A stretch of 64,000 nucleotides of DNA, from assembly GCF_000799715.1 (NCBI RefSeq), contig NZ_JUHG01000016.1:124001-188000 (forward strand). The letters run 5' to 3'. This stretch comes from Martinezella rhizogenes (GTDB lineage: Bacteria > Pseudomonadota > Alphaproteobacteria > Rhizobiales > Rhizobiaceae). The translations under genes were made by a program, and so were the position numbers. The notes under the pieces were generated by a model. The model searched no databases, had not been told where the DNA came from, and saw only the letters and a program-made list of their open reading frames with translations. Of the stretch, positions 43,301 to 51,183 are shown one piece after another. How positions within the stretch are numbered: position 1 is the first letter of the stretch; each line of letters opens with the position of its first letter.

Positions 43301-43816
43301 GCCGGAAATACCCGCCGCTTCTTCCAAAAGCTGGCGGCGGGCCTGCGGCTTGGCCTGAATCAGCTCGCCGATACGCCCCTGGCCAACCATGGACGGAGAA
43401 CGCGCGCCGGTCGAGGCATCGGCAAACAGCAGCTGCACATCCTTGGCGCGGGCTTCCTTGCCATTGATGCGATAGAGCGAGCCCTGCTCGCGCTCGATAC
43501 GGCGGGTGACCTGGATTTCGTCGCTGTCGTTGAAGGCGGCAGGCGCGGTGCGATCGCTATTGTCGAGATAGAGGCCGACTTCCGCGGTGTTGCGCGCCGG
43601 TCGATTGCCCGAGCCGGAGAAGATGACGTCGTCCATGCCGGAGGCGCGCATGTTCTTGTAGGAATTCTCGCCCATCACCCAGCGCAACGCCTCGACAAGG
43701 TTCGACTTGCCGCAGCCATTCGGGCCGACGACACCGGTCAAACCGCGCTCGATGACGAATTCCGCTGGTTCCACGAAGGATTTGAAGCCGACGACGCGAA
43801 GCCTGTTGAACTTCAT
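40355..43816 (-). CDS. smc: chromosome segregation ATPase Smc
   Basis: This 1153-aa SMC protein has the Walker A in TGVVGPNGCGKSNLVEALRW, the N-terminal head up to about 170, two long coiled-coil arms, a central hinge (about 510-640, with PLISHVGAPAPLTRRLRQIG), the ABC signature TLLSGGEQALTAMALIFAVF and Walker B PAPICVLDEVDAPLDDHNVE. It organises and segregates chromosomes with ScpA/ScpB. It follows dsbA on the same strand, with a 186-base gap holding a palindromic repeat. Full family length. Confidence 0.95.
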   Translation of the reverse strand: MKFNRLRVVGFKSFVEPAEFVIERGLTGVVGPNGCGKSNLVEALRWVMGENSYKNMRASGMDDVIFSGSGNRPARNTAEVGLYLDNSDRTAPAAFNDSDEIQVTRRIEREQGSLYRINGKEARAKDVQLLFADASTGARSPSMVGQGRIGELIQAKPQARRQLLEEAAGISGLHSRRHEAELRLRAAEGNLERLDDVTSQLESQIESLKRQARQANRFKTLSADIRAREAMLLHIHWVQAKEAEAEADSGLNQATALVAEKAQLQMEAAKAQGIASFKLPELRDDEAKAAAALQRLQFARSQLEEDANRILRRRDELTRRLAQLGEDIRREERLVADNAAILAKLDAEEADIAEILADSGRLAEETREAFEEAASKLANSEGIFTALTAERAETAAARNQLERAIRDLADRKMRLERQMDEANRELSAIDEKMAVLPDPGEKRDMVETAEGVVADAEAAIQLVETALAKARETEALSRAPTDQARSRLNALETEARTISKMLAAGATSGAFAPVAEELRVDRGFETAIGAALGDDLESPLDPQAPAHWSDNGSGIADPALPEGVKPLISHVGAPAPLTRRLRQIGLVAAGDALRLMSALKPGQRLVTREGAVYRWDGHVTGADAPSAAALRLAQKNRLAELEAEAELARDVLLEAEERLAAAGEAIRSEEGRLAVARDASRLAARHLSEAREALVAAERASGDLIRRRDVVSEAASQLRAQMEEMTMQDENARVELEDAPDLTVIDLKLRDQQAEVATDRGVLAEARARHEGLNRENEARQRRILAIQQERDGWHQRAASAEEHIQTLRDREEEARDEASELDLAPDEFDDKRRALMNELQKAEEARRIAADRLAEAEIVQRDADRQATTALSELAESREKRGRIEERLVSARERRQESELRIRQALNIEPHEALRLTGLAVIQDIPDLREVERELERLKIERERLGAVNLRAEEESKELTERLQALIKERDDVIDAIRKLRGAIQSLNREGRERLIAAFDVVNAQFQRLFTHLFGGGTAELQLIESDDPLEAGLEILARPPGKKPQTMTLLSGGEQALTAMALIFAVFLTNPAPICVLDEVDAPLDDHNVERYCNLMDEMSASTETRFVVITHNPITMARMDRLFGVTMAEQGVSQLVSVDLQTAERLREIA

Positions 43817-43829
43817 GGGCTGATCTCCA

Positions 43830-43946
43830 CCCTCCCCTTGAGAGGGAGGGTCGGACCAAAGGTCCGGGGTGGGGTGATCATTTGTTCACCCGAAAAATCA
43901 CCCCCATCCGCGCGTATCGCGCGACCTCCCCCCTCAAGGGGGAGGT
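43830..43946. repeat. palindromic mosaic repeat between dsbA-like gene and smc
   Basis: Left arm near 43830-43851 (ACCCTCCCCTTGAGAGGGAG) is inverted against the right arm at about 43925-43946 (CCTCCCCCCTCAAGGGGGAG). Inner sequence GGTCCGGGGTGGGG and CACCCCCATCCG is also complementary. The overall structure is a roughly 117-base foldback typical of rhizobial intergenic repeats. Confidence 0.6.
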
Positions 43947-44002
43947 AATAAAAAGCGGGCGCGCGGGTTTCCCCGCCGCCCGCCATTTGCAAAATGCGCG
44001 GA

Positions 44003-44740
44003 TCAGAGAAGGCTGTCGATAAGCTTCGACATGGCACCAACCGACATGTCTCCTGCGTAACGCTTGCCGTTGATCAGGAAGGTCGGCGTCGCATTGACGC
44101 CGAAATCCTTGGCTGCACGTTCCCTAACTGAGTTGACATCATCCAGAAGCTTCTGGTTCGTCAAGCACTTCGTAAAGCTATCCTCAGTAAAACCTGCAAG
44201 TTTCGACATTTGCAGCAGTGCGGCACGGCCATCGACGTCAGGCGAAGCCCAGGCGATCTGCTGCTTGAACAGCATTTCGACCATCGGCATGTACTGTTCC
44301 TGCGGCGCGCAACGGGCCAGCATGAAGGCGGCGGCGGCGCGCGGATCGAACGGGAATTCACGGATGATGAAGCGAACCTTGCCGGTGTCGATGTATTTCT
44401 GCTTGATCGCGTCGAAGGTCGTGACGGCGAAATGCGCGCAGTGTGGGCAGGTCAGCGACATGTATTCGACGATCTTGACCGGAGCATCTTCCTTGCCGAG
44501 CGCGATTTCCGGCAGGGAGCCGGGTTTCAGCACTTCGTTCATGTCGACGCTGCCGTCGGCGGTCGGAATTGCGTCCTCCGCCGTGGAGGCCGTGCTGGTG
44601 GTCTCCTGCGCGCCACCGGCCGTCGTGGCATTGGCGGCGGATGCCGTGTCGGCAATGGCAGCGAACGCTACCGAGAGGGCCGCAACGGCGCTGCCGCCCA
44701 GCAGGCGGCGTTTGGTCAAGAGCATGTCGGACATCGGCAT
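44003..44740 (-). CDS. DsbA family thioredoxin-fold protein, exported
   Basis: The protein has 245 aa. The N-terminus MPMSDMLLTKRRLLGGSAVA followed by a hydrophobic stretch ending DTASAANA looks like a signal peptide, with a twin-arginine pair that may make it a Tat substrate. A low-complexity Ala/Thr linker follows, then the DsbA fold with active site SLTCPHCAHFAVTTFDAIKQ (CPHC) and the cis-proline region GVNATPTFLINGKRYAGDMS. It should handle disulfide chemistry in the periplasm (BdbD/ScoC-like subgroup). Start 44740 or 44734. Confidence 0.82.
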   Translation of the reverse strand: MPMSDMLLTKRRLLGGSAVAALSVAFAAIADTASAANATTAGGAQETTSTASTAEDAIPTADGSVDMNEVLKPGSLPEIALGKEDAPVKIVEYMSLTCPHCAHFAVTTFDAIKQKYIDTGKVRFIIREFPFDPRAAAAFMLARCAPQEQYMPMVEMLFKQQIAWASPDVDGRAALLQMSKLAGFTEDSFTKCLTNQKLLDDVNSVRERAAKDFGVNATPTFLINGKRYAGDMSVGAMSKLIDSLL

Positions 44741-44910
44741 AAAGTCACCCGTCGTTAAAGAGGTCTGTGAATGGACCATTGCGATATAACGGCTAGTTGC
44801 CGCTAACAAGGCACGGTTGACCAACTTTCTTCAAAGAATTGTGACCTGGAGAAGACGAAGAGGTTAAATTATCGTCAGAATTGCATGGGGATGGACAATG
44901 GCGCGCAGGC

Positions 44911-45219
44911 TTAGCGCTCATCCAGCAAGGTCGACGGGATATTTTGACCGGCATAAAAGAGACGCAGAACGATAACGTGCTCGTCCTTTATGTGATAGGC
45001 AACGGTAACACGCCTTTCGAACACCATGATCCGAACGCTCGGCCCTAGGCTTTCGCGTTGAGGACCCCGAGCGGCCATCGTCTTCAGTGTTCTGCATTGC
45101 ACCCGAAGCCGCTGGATAAACGACAGCGCGCGGCTCGGACTATCTTTTGCTATAAATTCATAAATACCGATGAGGTCGTCTTCGGCAAGGGGGCTGAAGA
45201 CAACTCTATAGCTCACCAC
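44911..45219 (-). CDS. ParE/RelE family toxin
   Basis: This 102-aa toxin (MVSYRVVFSPLAEDDLIGIY, KDSPSRALSFIQRLRVQCRT, SLGPSVRIMVFERRVTVAYH, IVLRLFYAGQNI) has the full ParE/RelE fold. Its start lies 14 bases inside the antitoxin gene, the usual coupling. This is the second intact TA pair in the window, after parDE at 38.3 kb. Confidence 0.85.
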   Translation of the reverse strand: MVSYRVVFSPLAEDDLIGIYEFIAKDSPSRALSFIQRLRVQCRTLKTMAARGPQRESLGPSVRIMVFERRVTVAYHIKDEHVIVLRLFYAGQNIPSTLLDER

Positions 45220-45481
45220 CAGCCGCTTTCATCCGTTCTGCGTGCTTTCTTTCAAGGCGATCGAAAACGTCTTCAGCGTCTGTGCCCGGGCGTGGATCAT
45301 CAAGCGCTTCTTGGATCTTTGCGCGCATGATTTGATCGATGACTTCTTCTTCGCGATCCAACGCCCTCAAAGCGGCGCGCAGAACTTCGCTGGCAGAATC
45401 ATAGGCTCCAGATTCCAGCCGCGCATCCACGCGGCGTTGCTGGCTACCAAGGGTCACCGTTATCGGCTTGCTGCTTCGCAT
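45206..45481 (-). CDS. ParD-like antitoxin
   Basis: This 91-aa protein starts MRSSKPITVTLGSQQRRVDA with the RHH signature RLESGAYDSASEVLRAALRA and a long charged helical tail (EVIDQIMRAKIQEALDDPRP, DVFDRLERKHAERMKAAGGE). ATG 45481 is preferred to one seven codons upstream because the RHH strand begins there. It precedes and overlaps the toxin by 14 bases. Confidence 0.85.
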   Translation of the reverse strand: MRSSKPITVTLGSQQRRVDARLESGAYDSASEVLRAALRALDREEEVIDQIMRAKIQEALDDPRPGTDAEDVFDRLERKHAERMKAAGGEL

Positions 45482-45546
45482 ACCCAGCTCCTCAATAAGC
45501 ATCTCAACGCCTAGTATGACAGTGTCATCAACAAAGGCAAGCAGAG

Positions 45547-46047
45547 CTATCTCCCGCCCCGCCTCCAGACCATCGCCGTACCCAGCCTCTGGATTGCAGC
45601 CCGCAGTTTATCATCCTCGATGCCGTCCATCATGCCCTCGAGCTTACGAGCCGCCTCGCCTTTCAACGGCGGCGGGATACGGGAACGTCTTGAAGCCACC
45701 GAGACCGGTTTCTGGACGATGCGGATCTGGCTGACGGCGTGGAAGCCGAAGAAGCCGTTGATGCGCTGGATCAGTTCGCCTTGCGCATGGGTCAGGAACA
45801 GGGCGCGGGCGCCCTCGCAGGCGATGGTCAGCACGCCGGGCTGATAGCGGCTATCCTCGCCCGACCCTACACGCTTGGCCCAGGCAATCTTTTCCGGCCG
45901 CGTGCATTCGGCGAAATCCTCGCCGGCGATCTCATCCCAGGATCCGAGCAGCGCCGTATTGATTCCGGCACGCTTCGCCAGCACCGGATCGATGATGCCG
46001 TTGGTCAGCTCGGAAATCTGCTTCTCGCCTTTTCGGGGATAACTCAT
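45547..46047 (-). CDS. DUF721 (DciA-like) protein
   Basis: This 166-aa protein has the DUF721 core LAKRAGINTALLGSWDEIAG through GVLTIACEGARALFLTHAQG, ELIQRINGFFGFHAVSQIRI. DUF721 proteins include DciA, the loader of the replicative helicase in bacteria lacking DnaC, so a replication role is plausible. ATG 46047 (MSYPRKGEKQISELTNG) is taken over upstream starts. It is divergent from mutY, an arrangement seen in other rhizobia. Confidence 0.75.
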   Translation of the reverse strand: MSYPRKGEKQISELTNGIIDPVLAKRAGINTALLGSWDEIAGEDFAECTRPEKIAWAKRVGSGEDSRYQPGVLTIACEGARALFLTHAQGELIQRINGFFGFHAVSQIRIVQKPVSVASRRSRIPPPLKGEAARKLEGMMDGIEDDKLRAAIQRLGTAMVWRRGGR

Positions 46048-46144
46048 CTGAATAGCGGTCCGGAACCTCGTTTGCACGTCCGGGACCTTGATCGTCCGAC
46101 GCAGCTGGCCAAGTATAGAGCACTTCCCCTCGATGCGGCAAATC

Positions 46145-47233
46145 ATGACGATGACATCTCAATTCCCGACGGCCGCATCCCTTCTTGCCTGGTACGACCG
46201 CCATCACCGCGACCTGCCCTGGCGGATCTCGCCGTCGATGGCAGCGCGGGGCATTCGGCCCGATCCCTATCATATCTGGCTATCGGAGGTGATGCTTCAG
46301 CAAACCACCGTGCCGGCGGTCAAAGCCTATTTCACCAAGTTCCTCGCGCGCTGGCCGACGGTCGGCGATCTCGCGGCAGCGCCCACCGACGATGTCATGG
46401 CCGCGTGGGCGGGGCTCGGCTATTACGCCCGCGCCCGTAACCTGAAGAAATGCGCGGAAGCCGTGGCCGCGGAGCATGGCGGGCGCTTTCCCGACACCGA
46501 GGACGGGCTGCGGGCCTTGCCGGGGATCGGCGACTACACAGCCGCAGCAGTCGCGGCCATCGCTTTCAATCGGCAAGCGGCCGTGATGGACGGCAATGTC
46601 GAGCGGGTCATCTCCAGGCTCTATGCCATCTCGACGCCGTTGCCCGCCGGCAAGCCGGCAATGAAGCAGAAGGTGACGCTGCTGACGCCTGCCGATCGCC
46701 CCGGCGATTTCGCGCAGGCGATGATGGATCTGGGTGCGACGATCTGCACGCCGAAGCGACCGGCCTGCGCGCTCTGTCCTTTCAACAATGCCTGCGAGGC
46801 GCTGGCCTCGCATGATCCGGAGCATTTTCCGGTGAAGGCGGCGAAGAAGGACAAGCCCGTGCGGCAGGGAGCCGCTTTCGTTGCGGTCAATGGCGACGGC
46901 GAAATCTATCTGCGCCGGCGCATTGCCAGCGGCCTGCTCGGCGGCATGACCGAAGTTCCGACCACTGGCTGGACGGCGCGGATCGACGGCGAAACCGGCA
47001 CCGATGCCGCCCCCTTCCCGGCCAATTGGCAGGCAGCGGGGACCGTGACGCATGTCTTCACCCACTTCGAACTGCGGCTGTCGATCTATCGCGCTCAAGT
47101 GGCGGCGGGCGCCAACCGCAATGACGGATGGTGGGAACCGGTTACAAATCTTGAAGCGCAGGCCCTGCCGACCGTCATGAAAAAAGCGATCACCCAGGCT
47201 ATTCCTCTCGCGTTTAGCAAAGCCAGCGCCTAA
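46145..47233 (+). CDS. mutY: A/G-specific adenine glycosylase
   Basis: This 362-aa base-excision enzyme removes adenine opposite 8-oxoguanine. It shows PYHIWLSEVMLQQTTVPAVK, helix-hairpin-helix LPGIGDYTAAAVAAIAFNR, the catalytic aspartate in MDGNVERVISRL, the [4Fe-4S] loop CTPKRPACALCPFNNAC, and a C-terminal NUDIX-like recognition domain (about 235-355). The start is ATG 46145 or 46133. It heads a three-gene run with two small enzymes. Confidence 0.93.
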   Translation: MTMTSQFPTAASLLAWYDRHHRDLPWRISPSMAARGIRPDPYHIWLSEVMLQQTTVPAVKAYFTKFLARWPTVGDLAAAPTDDVMAAWAGLGYYARARNLKKCAEAVAAEHGGRFPDTEDGLRALPGIGDYTAAAVAAIAFNRQAAVMDGNVERVISRLYAISTPLPAGKPAMKQKVTLLTPADRPGDFAQAMMDLGATICTPKRPACALCPFNNACEALASHDPEHFPVKAAKKDKPVRQGAAFVAVNGDGEIYLRRRIASGLLGGMTEVPTTGWTARIDGETGTDAAPFPANWQAAGTVTHVFTHFELRLSIYRAQVAAGANRNDGWWEPVTNLEAQALPTVMKKAITQAIPLAFSKASA

Positions 47234-47250
47234 CCATCAGGAAATCATTC

Positions 47251-47865
47251 ATGACGACGGAAATCCGGCACATTGTCTTCGATATCGGCAAGGTTCTCAT
47301 TCATTACGATCCGAACATTCCCTACAGCCGTATCATTCCCGACAAGACGGAGCGTGACTGGTTCCTCACCAATGTCTGCACCCACGAATGGAATATCGAG
47401 CAGGATCGCGGGCGCACCTGGGAAGAGGCCGAGGCGCTATTGATCGCCGAGCATCCGGAGCGCGAAGAGCAGATCCGCGCCTTCCGCAAGCATTGGCACG
47501 AGATGGTGCCGCATGCCTATGACGACAGCATCGCCATCTTCGAAGGATTGATCGCGGAAGGCCGGGATGTCACCATGCTGACCAATTTCGCCTCCGACAC
47601 GTTTCGGGAGGCGCAGAAGCGTTTCCCCTTCCTCGACAAGCCGCGCGGCGTTACCGTCTCCGGCGACATCGGCCTGATCAAGCCGGATGTCGCGATCTAT
47701 GAAACGCATGTGAAGAGTTTCGACCTCGACCCGGCGTCGACGATCTTCATCGACGATTCCATCGCCAACGTCGAAGGCGCAAAAGCGGCCGGCTGGCATG
47801 CAGTTCATTTCACCGGCGCCGAGAAGCTGCGCAGCGATCTCGCCGCCTACGGCATTAAGGTTTGA
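47251..47865 (+). CDS. HAD-superfamily hydrolase (subfamily IA)
   Basis: The protein has 204 aa. The motif I region is HIVFDIGKVLIHYDP (nucleophile Asp; the second Asp position is Gly-Lys, as in the YihX/HAD-IA-v3 branch), motif II VTMLTNFASDTF, motif III IGLIKPDVAIY and motif IV TIFIDDSIANVEGAKAAGWH. It probably dephosphorylates a small sugar phosphate; the substrate is unknown. It follows mutY by 17 bases and precedes a SnoaL-like gene by 4. Confidence 0.82.
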   Translation: MTTEIRHIVFDIGKVLIHYDPNIPYSRIIPDKTERDWFLTNVCTHEWNIEQDRGRTWEEAEALLIAEHPEREEQIRAFRKHWHEMVPHAYDDSIAIFEGLIAEGRDVTMLTNFASDTFREAQKRFPFLDKPRGVTVSGDIGLIKPDVAIYETHVKSFDLDPASTIFIDDSIANVEGAKAAGWHAVHFTGAEKLRSDLAAYGIKV

Positions 47866-47869
47866 GCCC

Positions 47870-48235
47870 ATGATTTTCGACCCGGCAGAGCGCATCACCC
47901 TGTTTCACGACGCCATCAACAGGCTCGACTACGAGACGATCGAGAATTTCTTTGCGGAGAACGCCACCTATGTCTCGAACGGCGTCGGCAGCCTTGCCGG
48001 CCGCGAGGTGATCATGGAGGCCTTCCGCGGCTATTTCGACACTTATCCCGATCAGACAGCCTCCAACTCATTGGTGGAAACGCTGACGCCGCTGTCCGGC
48101 CGCTCAGTCTGGTCCGTCCGTGCAACAAATAGCAAGACCGGCAAGCCGCTCATCCGCGAGGGCGAGGAGACGATCACCTTCGACGAGGATGGTCGCGTCG
48201 TGCGGGTCGATGTGACGGACTATCAGGAATTCTGA
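47870..48235 (+). CDS. SnoaL-like / NTF2-fold protein
   Basis: This 121-aa protein with an NTF2-like cone fold: RITLFHDAINRLDYETIENF, FAENATYVSNGVGSLAGREV, RGYFDTYPDQTASNSLVETL, and the terminal VVRVDVTDYQEF. Members act as small isomerases or carriers; no substrate is evident. ATG 47870 lies 4 bases after the HAD gene stop. A terminator at 48265 ends the mutY-HAD-SnoaL unit. Confidence 0.72.
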   Translation: MIFDPAERITLFHDAINRLDYETIENFFAENATYVSNGVGSLAGREVIMEAFRGYFDTYPDQTASNSLVETLTPLSGRSVWSVRATNSKTGKPLIREGEETITFDEDGRVVRVDVTDYQEF

Positions 48236-48264
48236 GCCGTCAGGCCGCAGCCTCAAAATGATGA

Positions 48265-48288
48265 CGCCCAGGGTTTTGGCCCTGGGCG
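48265..48288 (+). terminator. terminator of the mutY unit
   Basis: CGCCCAGGG (48265-48273), loop TTTTGG, CCCTGGGCG (48280-48288), followed by TTTCG. The stem is nine perfect pairs. Confidence 0.75.
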
Positions 48289-48413
48289 TTTCGCCTTCCT
48301 CCCTAACTGGAGGTACAAGACAGAGAAAGGCGAGTGTCCGGAATGGGTTGCATACGATCCCGAAAGCCGTGGGGCGGCTCTGGAGTCGGATCGGGGCCGT
48401 CAGATGAGTGGAA

Positions 48414-49544
48414 TTACCCCACCTTTCCCATATCATTGCGGATAATCGTCCGGAGATCGTCGATCGGGCGCAGGGACTGCCCGTCGTCGAAGTGCCAGAA
48501 GGTCCATCCGTTGCATGCATCAAGACCCTGGACTTTCGCGCCAAGGCGATGAATGGAGCCGGCCTCGCCACCGGCGGCGACCGTGCCGTCGGCGCGAACG
48601 ATGGCGCTATGCCGGCGCTTCGCGTCCGTCAGCACCTGGCCGGGCTTGATCAGACCGCTTTCGACGAGCACGTTGAAGGCGACGCGAGCCTCGGCCTTCT
48701 TGCCGGTCATCACCGTCAGCTCCGCCTTACCGAGCGGCTCGACGGAGGCAATGCGGGCGCTGGCCGCATCAATATAATCCTGCTCGCGCTCGATACCGAC
48801 GAAGTGGCGGCCGAGGCGCTTGGCGACGGCGCCGGTGGTGCCGGAACCGAAGAAGGGATCGAGGATGATGTCGCCGGGCTTGGACGAGGCCATGATGACA
48901 CGCGCCAGCAGGGCTTCCGGTTTCTGCGTCGGATGCACCTTCTTGCCGTCGTCACCCTTCAGGCGCTCGCCGCCATTGCAGATCGGGAACAGCCAGTCCG
49001 AGCGCATCTGCACATCGTCATTAGCGGCTTTCATGGCGTCGTAGTTGAAGGTATAGCCCTTGGTCTTGGCGTTCGGGCTCGCCCAGATCATTGTCTCATG
49101 GGCGTTCTGGAAACGACGGCCCTTGAAATTCGGCATCGGGTTGGTCTTGCGCCAGACGATGTCGTTGAGGATCCAGAAGTTCAGATCCTGCATCGTCGCG
49201 CCGACGCGGAAGATGTTGTGATAGGAGCCGATGACCCAGATGGTGCCGGTCGGCTTCAGGACGCGACGGCAGGCGAGCAGCCACGCGCGGGTGAAAGCAT
49301 CATAGGCTTCGAAGGAAGCGAACTGATCCCACTCGTCATCGACAGCGTCGACCAGCGACTGGTCTGGGCGGTGCAATGTGCCGCCAAGCTGCAGATTATA
49401 GGGCGGGTCGGCGAAGATAACATCGACGGAATGCGTGGGCAGTGCTTCAAGAGCCGCCACGCAATCGCCCTTGATGATCGTGTCGACCCAAGAGCCCGGC
49501 GTTGCGGAAGTTCTAAGGTCGGCAAGCGGGAAAACTGACGCCAT
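48414..49544 (-). CDS. ccrM: cell-cycle DNA adenine methyltransferase CcrM (GANTC)
   Basis: This 376-aa beta-class N6-adenine methyltransferase has the catalytic DVIFADPPYNLQLGG, target region NPMPNFKGRRFQNAHETMIW, and AdoMet site ILDPFFGSGTTGAVAKRLGR. A C-terminal RAMA-type domain (about 290-370: GLIKPGQVLTDAKRRHSAIV, NGWTFWHFDDG) is characteristic of CcrM, which methylates GANTC late in the cell cycle and is essential in Rhizobiaceae. ATG 49544 (MASVFPLADLRTSA) is chosen over a start 23 codons upstream. Two GGTTACC repeats sit just upstream. Confidence 0.94.
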   Translation of the reverse strand: MASVFPLADLRTSATPGSWVDTIIKGDCVAALEALPTHSVDVIFADPPYNLQLGGTLHRPDQSLVDAVDDEWDQFASFEAYDAFTRAWLLACRRVLKPTGTIWVIGSYHNIFRVGATMQDLNFWILNDIVWRKTNPMPNFKGRRFQNAHETMIWASPNAKTKGYTFNYDAMKAANDDVQMRSDWLFPICNGGERLKGDDGKKVHPTQKPEALLARVIMASSKPGDIILDPFFGSGTTGAVAKRLGRHFVGIEREQDYIDAASARIASVEPLGKAELTVMTGKKAEARVAFNVLVESGLIKPGQVLTDAKRRHSAIVRADGTVAAGGEAGSIHRLGAKVQGLDACNGWTFWHFDDGQSLRPIDDLRTIIRNDMGKVG

Positions 49545-49591
49545 GTGATACTCGCTGTTACACTGATACGTTACGCTTAACTGAGTGTTAT

Positions 49592-49611
49592 GGTTACCTA
49601 ACTTGGTTACC
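49592..49611. promoter_or_regulatory. tandem GGTTACC repeats upstream of ccrM
   Basis: GGTTACC at 49592-49598 and 49605-49611, 13 bases apart, with TAACTT between, 48-67 bases before the ccrM ATG. The spacing and TTA/TAA content recall regulator half-sites; CtrA control of ccrM is known in Caulobacter, but the canonical TTAA-N7-TTAA is not seen here. Confidence 0.35.
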
Positions 49612-49663
49612 AAAGGCTAAAGCAGGCCCCAGATTTTACGATTTCCCGGAAATAAGTCTGTCT

Positions 49664-50038
49664 TCAGTCGTCGCTGGACTCCATCGTCTTGTGTTCGTCA
49701 TGCACTCCCCGGCTATCGGCCGGCGCCTCGTCGCGTTCGTTCATCCCGTAATCGCGCACCACATGCGCGATGCGCAGGCGGTAGTCGGCGAACACGCCCC
49801 CTCGCCCTGCCTTTTGTGCGGCGCGATGCGCTTCGCGATTGCGCCATTCCTTAACCGCAGCCTCGTCGCGCCAGAAGGAAAGCGACAGGATCTTGCCGCG
49901 CGAGCTGAGGCTCTCGAAGCGTTCGATGGAGATGAAACCGTCGATCGTCTCGAGTTCGGCGCGCAGCTTGCCGGCAAGATCGAGATAGTGGTCGCGTTCG
50001 TCGGGATAGGGCACGACCTCGAAAATGACGGCGATCAT
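49664..50038 (-). CDS. antibiotic biosynthesis monooxygenase (ABM) domain protein
   Basis: This 124-aa small dimeric alpha/beta-barrel protein has IAVIFEVVPYPDERDHYLDL, AELETIDGFISIERFESLSS and GKILSLSFWRDEAAVKEWRN, then HRAAQKAGRGGVFADYRLRI: the ABM fold used by quinol- and heme-cleaving monooxygenases. The charged C-terminal tail (about 100-124) is extra. Its start overlaps the NIPSNAP gene by four bases, so the two are coupled. Confidence 0.78.
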   Translation of the reverse strand: MIAVIFEVVPYPDERDHYLDLAGKLRAELETIDGFISIERFESLSSRGKILSLSFWRDEAAVKEWRNREAHRAAQKAGRGGVFADYRLRIAHVVRDYGMNERDEAPADSRGVHDEHKTMESSDD

Positions 50039-50364
50039 GGCGTTACCTTCGGGCCATGCGGCAGCGACACGTTCTTCAGAAAGATGCGGTCTTCCTTGAC
50101 GAAGAGACGCTCGCGGCGGGCGAAATCGAAATTCGCCTGGCCGAGCGGGTCGGCGGCGAGACGGGCGCGATAGGCCTCATAGGCGGCCAGGCTCTCGATG
50201 TTATAGACGCCGTAAGCCGTCGTCGCCGAGCCCTCATGCGGGGCGAAATAGCCCATGAGATCGACGCCGTTGCGTGGGATGACCTGGCCCCAGGCTCTGG
50301 CATATTCGGCGAAGGCATCTTTTTTGAACGGGTCGATCTCATAGCGGATGAAACAGGTGATCAT
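50035..50364 (-). CDS. NIPSNAP family protein
   Basis: This 109-aa protein starts MITCFIRYEIDPFKKDAFAE and continues RAWGQVIPRNGVDLMGYFAP, HEGSATTAYGVYNIESLAAY, EAYRARLAADPLGQANFDFA: a NIPSNAP/dimeric alpha-beta barrel. The function is undefined. ATG 50364 follows AAGGAGAAAATC, a strong ribosome site. It leads the two-gene unit with the ABM protein, divergent from an ArsR regulator that probably controls it. Confidence 0.78.
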   Translation of the reverse strand: MITCFIRYEIDPFKKDAFAEYARAWGQVIPRNGVDLMGYFAPHEGSATTAYGVYNIESLAAYEAYRARLAADPLGQANFDFARRERLFVKEDRIFLKNVSLPHGPKVTP

Positions 50365-50413
50365 GATTTTCTCCTTTGCTGACGGAGATGTTTTCGCACA
50401 TTGCCTGACGTCG

Positions 50414-50437
50414 ATGCTTCGGTTACGATCGAAGTAT
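50414..50437. promoter_or_regulatory. ArsR-type operator between the regulator and the NIPSNAP-ABM pair
   Basis: ATGCTTCG (50414-50421) and CGAAGTAT (50430-50437) are inverted with seven of eight matches and an 8-base spacer, overlapping the regulator start codon. The location suggests autorepression and co-control of the divergent pair. Confidence 0.5.
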
Positions 50438-51158
50438 GAAGGAAGGTCCTGACATAGCACAGATCGGCGCACTCATCGGCGATCCGGCGCGAGCGAATAT
50501 GCTCACCGCGCTGATGGGTGGCCACGCGCTGACGGCAACGGAGCTGGCGGCGGCCGGCGGTATCACGGTGCAGACCGCGAGCACGCATCTGTCCAAGCTC
50601 GAAGCCGGCGGGCTTTTGGCACAGCGCAAGCAGGGTCGGCACCGCTATTTCACGTTGGCCGACGACACCGTCGGCAAGCTTCTCGAGAGCATCATGGGCT
50701 TTGCCGCAACGCGCGGACACTTGCGCCATCGCCCCGGCCCTAAAGAACCAGCACTACGCAAGGCGCGCATCTGCTACGACCATCTGGCCGGAGATTACGG
50801 CGTGCGCATGCTCGACAGTCTGATTGCGGCCGGCGCGATCTCATCGGTCGATGATAGCTTGAGACTGACGGAACGCGGCGAAACGCATCTCACCTCGATC
50901 GGCATAGACGTGACGGGATTGCGTTCGACACGCCGTCCGCTCTGCCGCTCCTGCCTCGACTGGAGCGAGCGCCGCGCCCATCTTGCCGGCAGCCTTGGCA
51001 AGGCGCTGCTATCCAGCTTCTTCGACAAGGGTTGGGCGCGCCGAATGGAAGACAGCCGCTCGATCCTGTTTACCTCGGAGGGCGAGCGCCGTTTCCTGGC
51101 ACTATTTCCGCTTGAAACCAACCGGACAGACAAAGCGTTGGATCACGCAGACGCCTGA
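50436..51158 (+). CDS. ArsR family winged-helix regulator
   Basis: The protein has 240 aa. Residues 10-95 form an ArsR winged helix (IGALIGDPARANMLTALMGG, HALTATELAAAGGITVQTAS, THLSKLEAGGLLAQRKQGRH, RYFTLADDTVGKLLESIMGF). A longer C-terminal domain follows, with RKARICYDHLAGDYGVRMLD, LRSTRRPLCRSCLDWSERRA, including a CRSC pair that could bind metal. It is divergent from NIPSNAP-ABM genes with an inverted repeat at its start. The inducer is unknown; pairing with putative quinol/heme monooxygenases suggests a small aromatic or electrophile. Confidence 0.82.
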   Translation: MKEGPDIAQIGALIGDPARANMLTALMGGHALTATELAAAGGITVQTASTHLSKLEAGGLLAQRKQGRHRYFTLADDTVGKLLESIMGFAATRGHLRHRPGPKEPALRKARICYDHLAGDYGVRMLDSLIAAGAISSVDDSLRLTERGETHLTSIGIDVTGLRSTRRPLCRSCLDWSERRAHLAGSLGKALLSSFFDKGWARRMEDSRSILFTSEGERRFLALFPLETNRTDKALDHADA

Positions 51159-51183
51159 CTATTCATGATATCAGGCATCCCGG

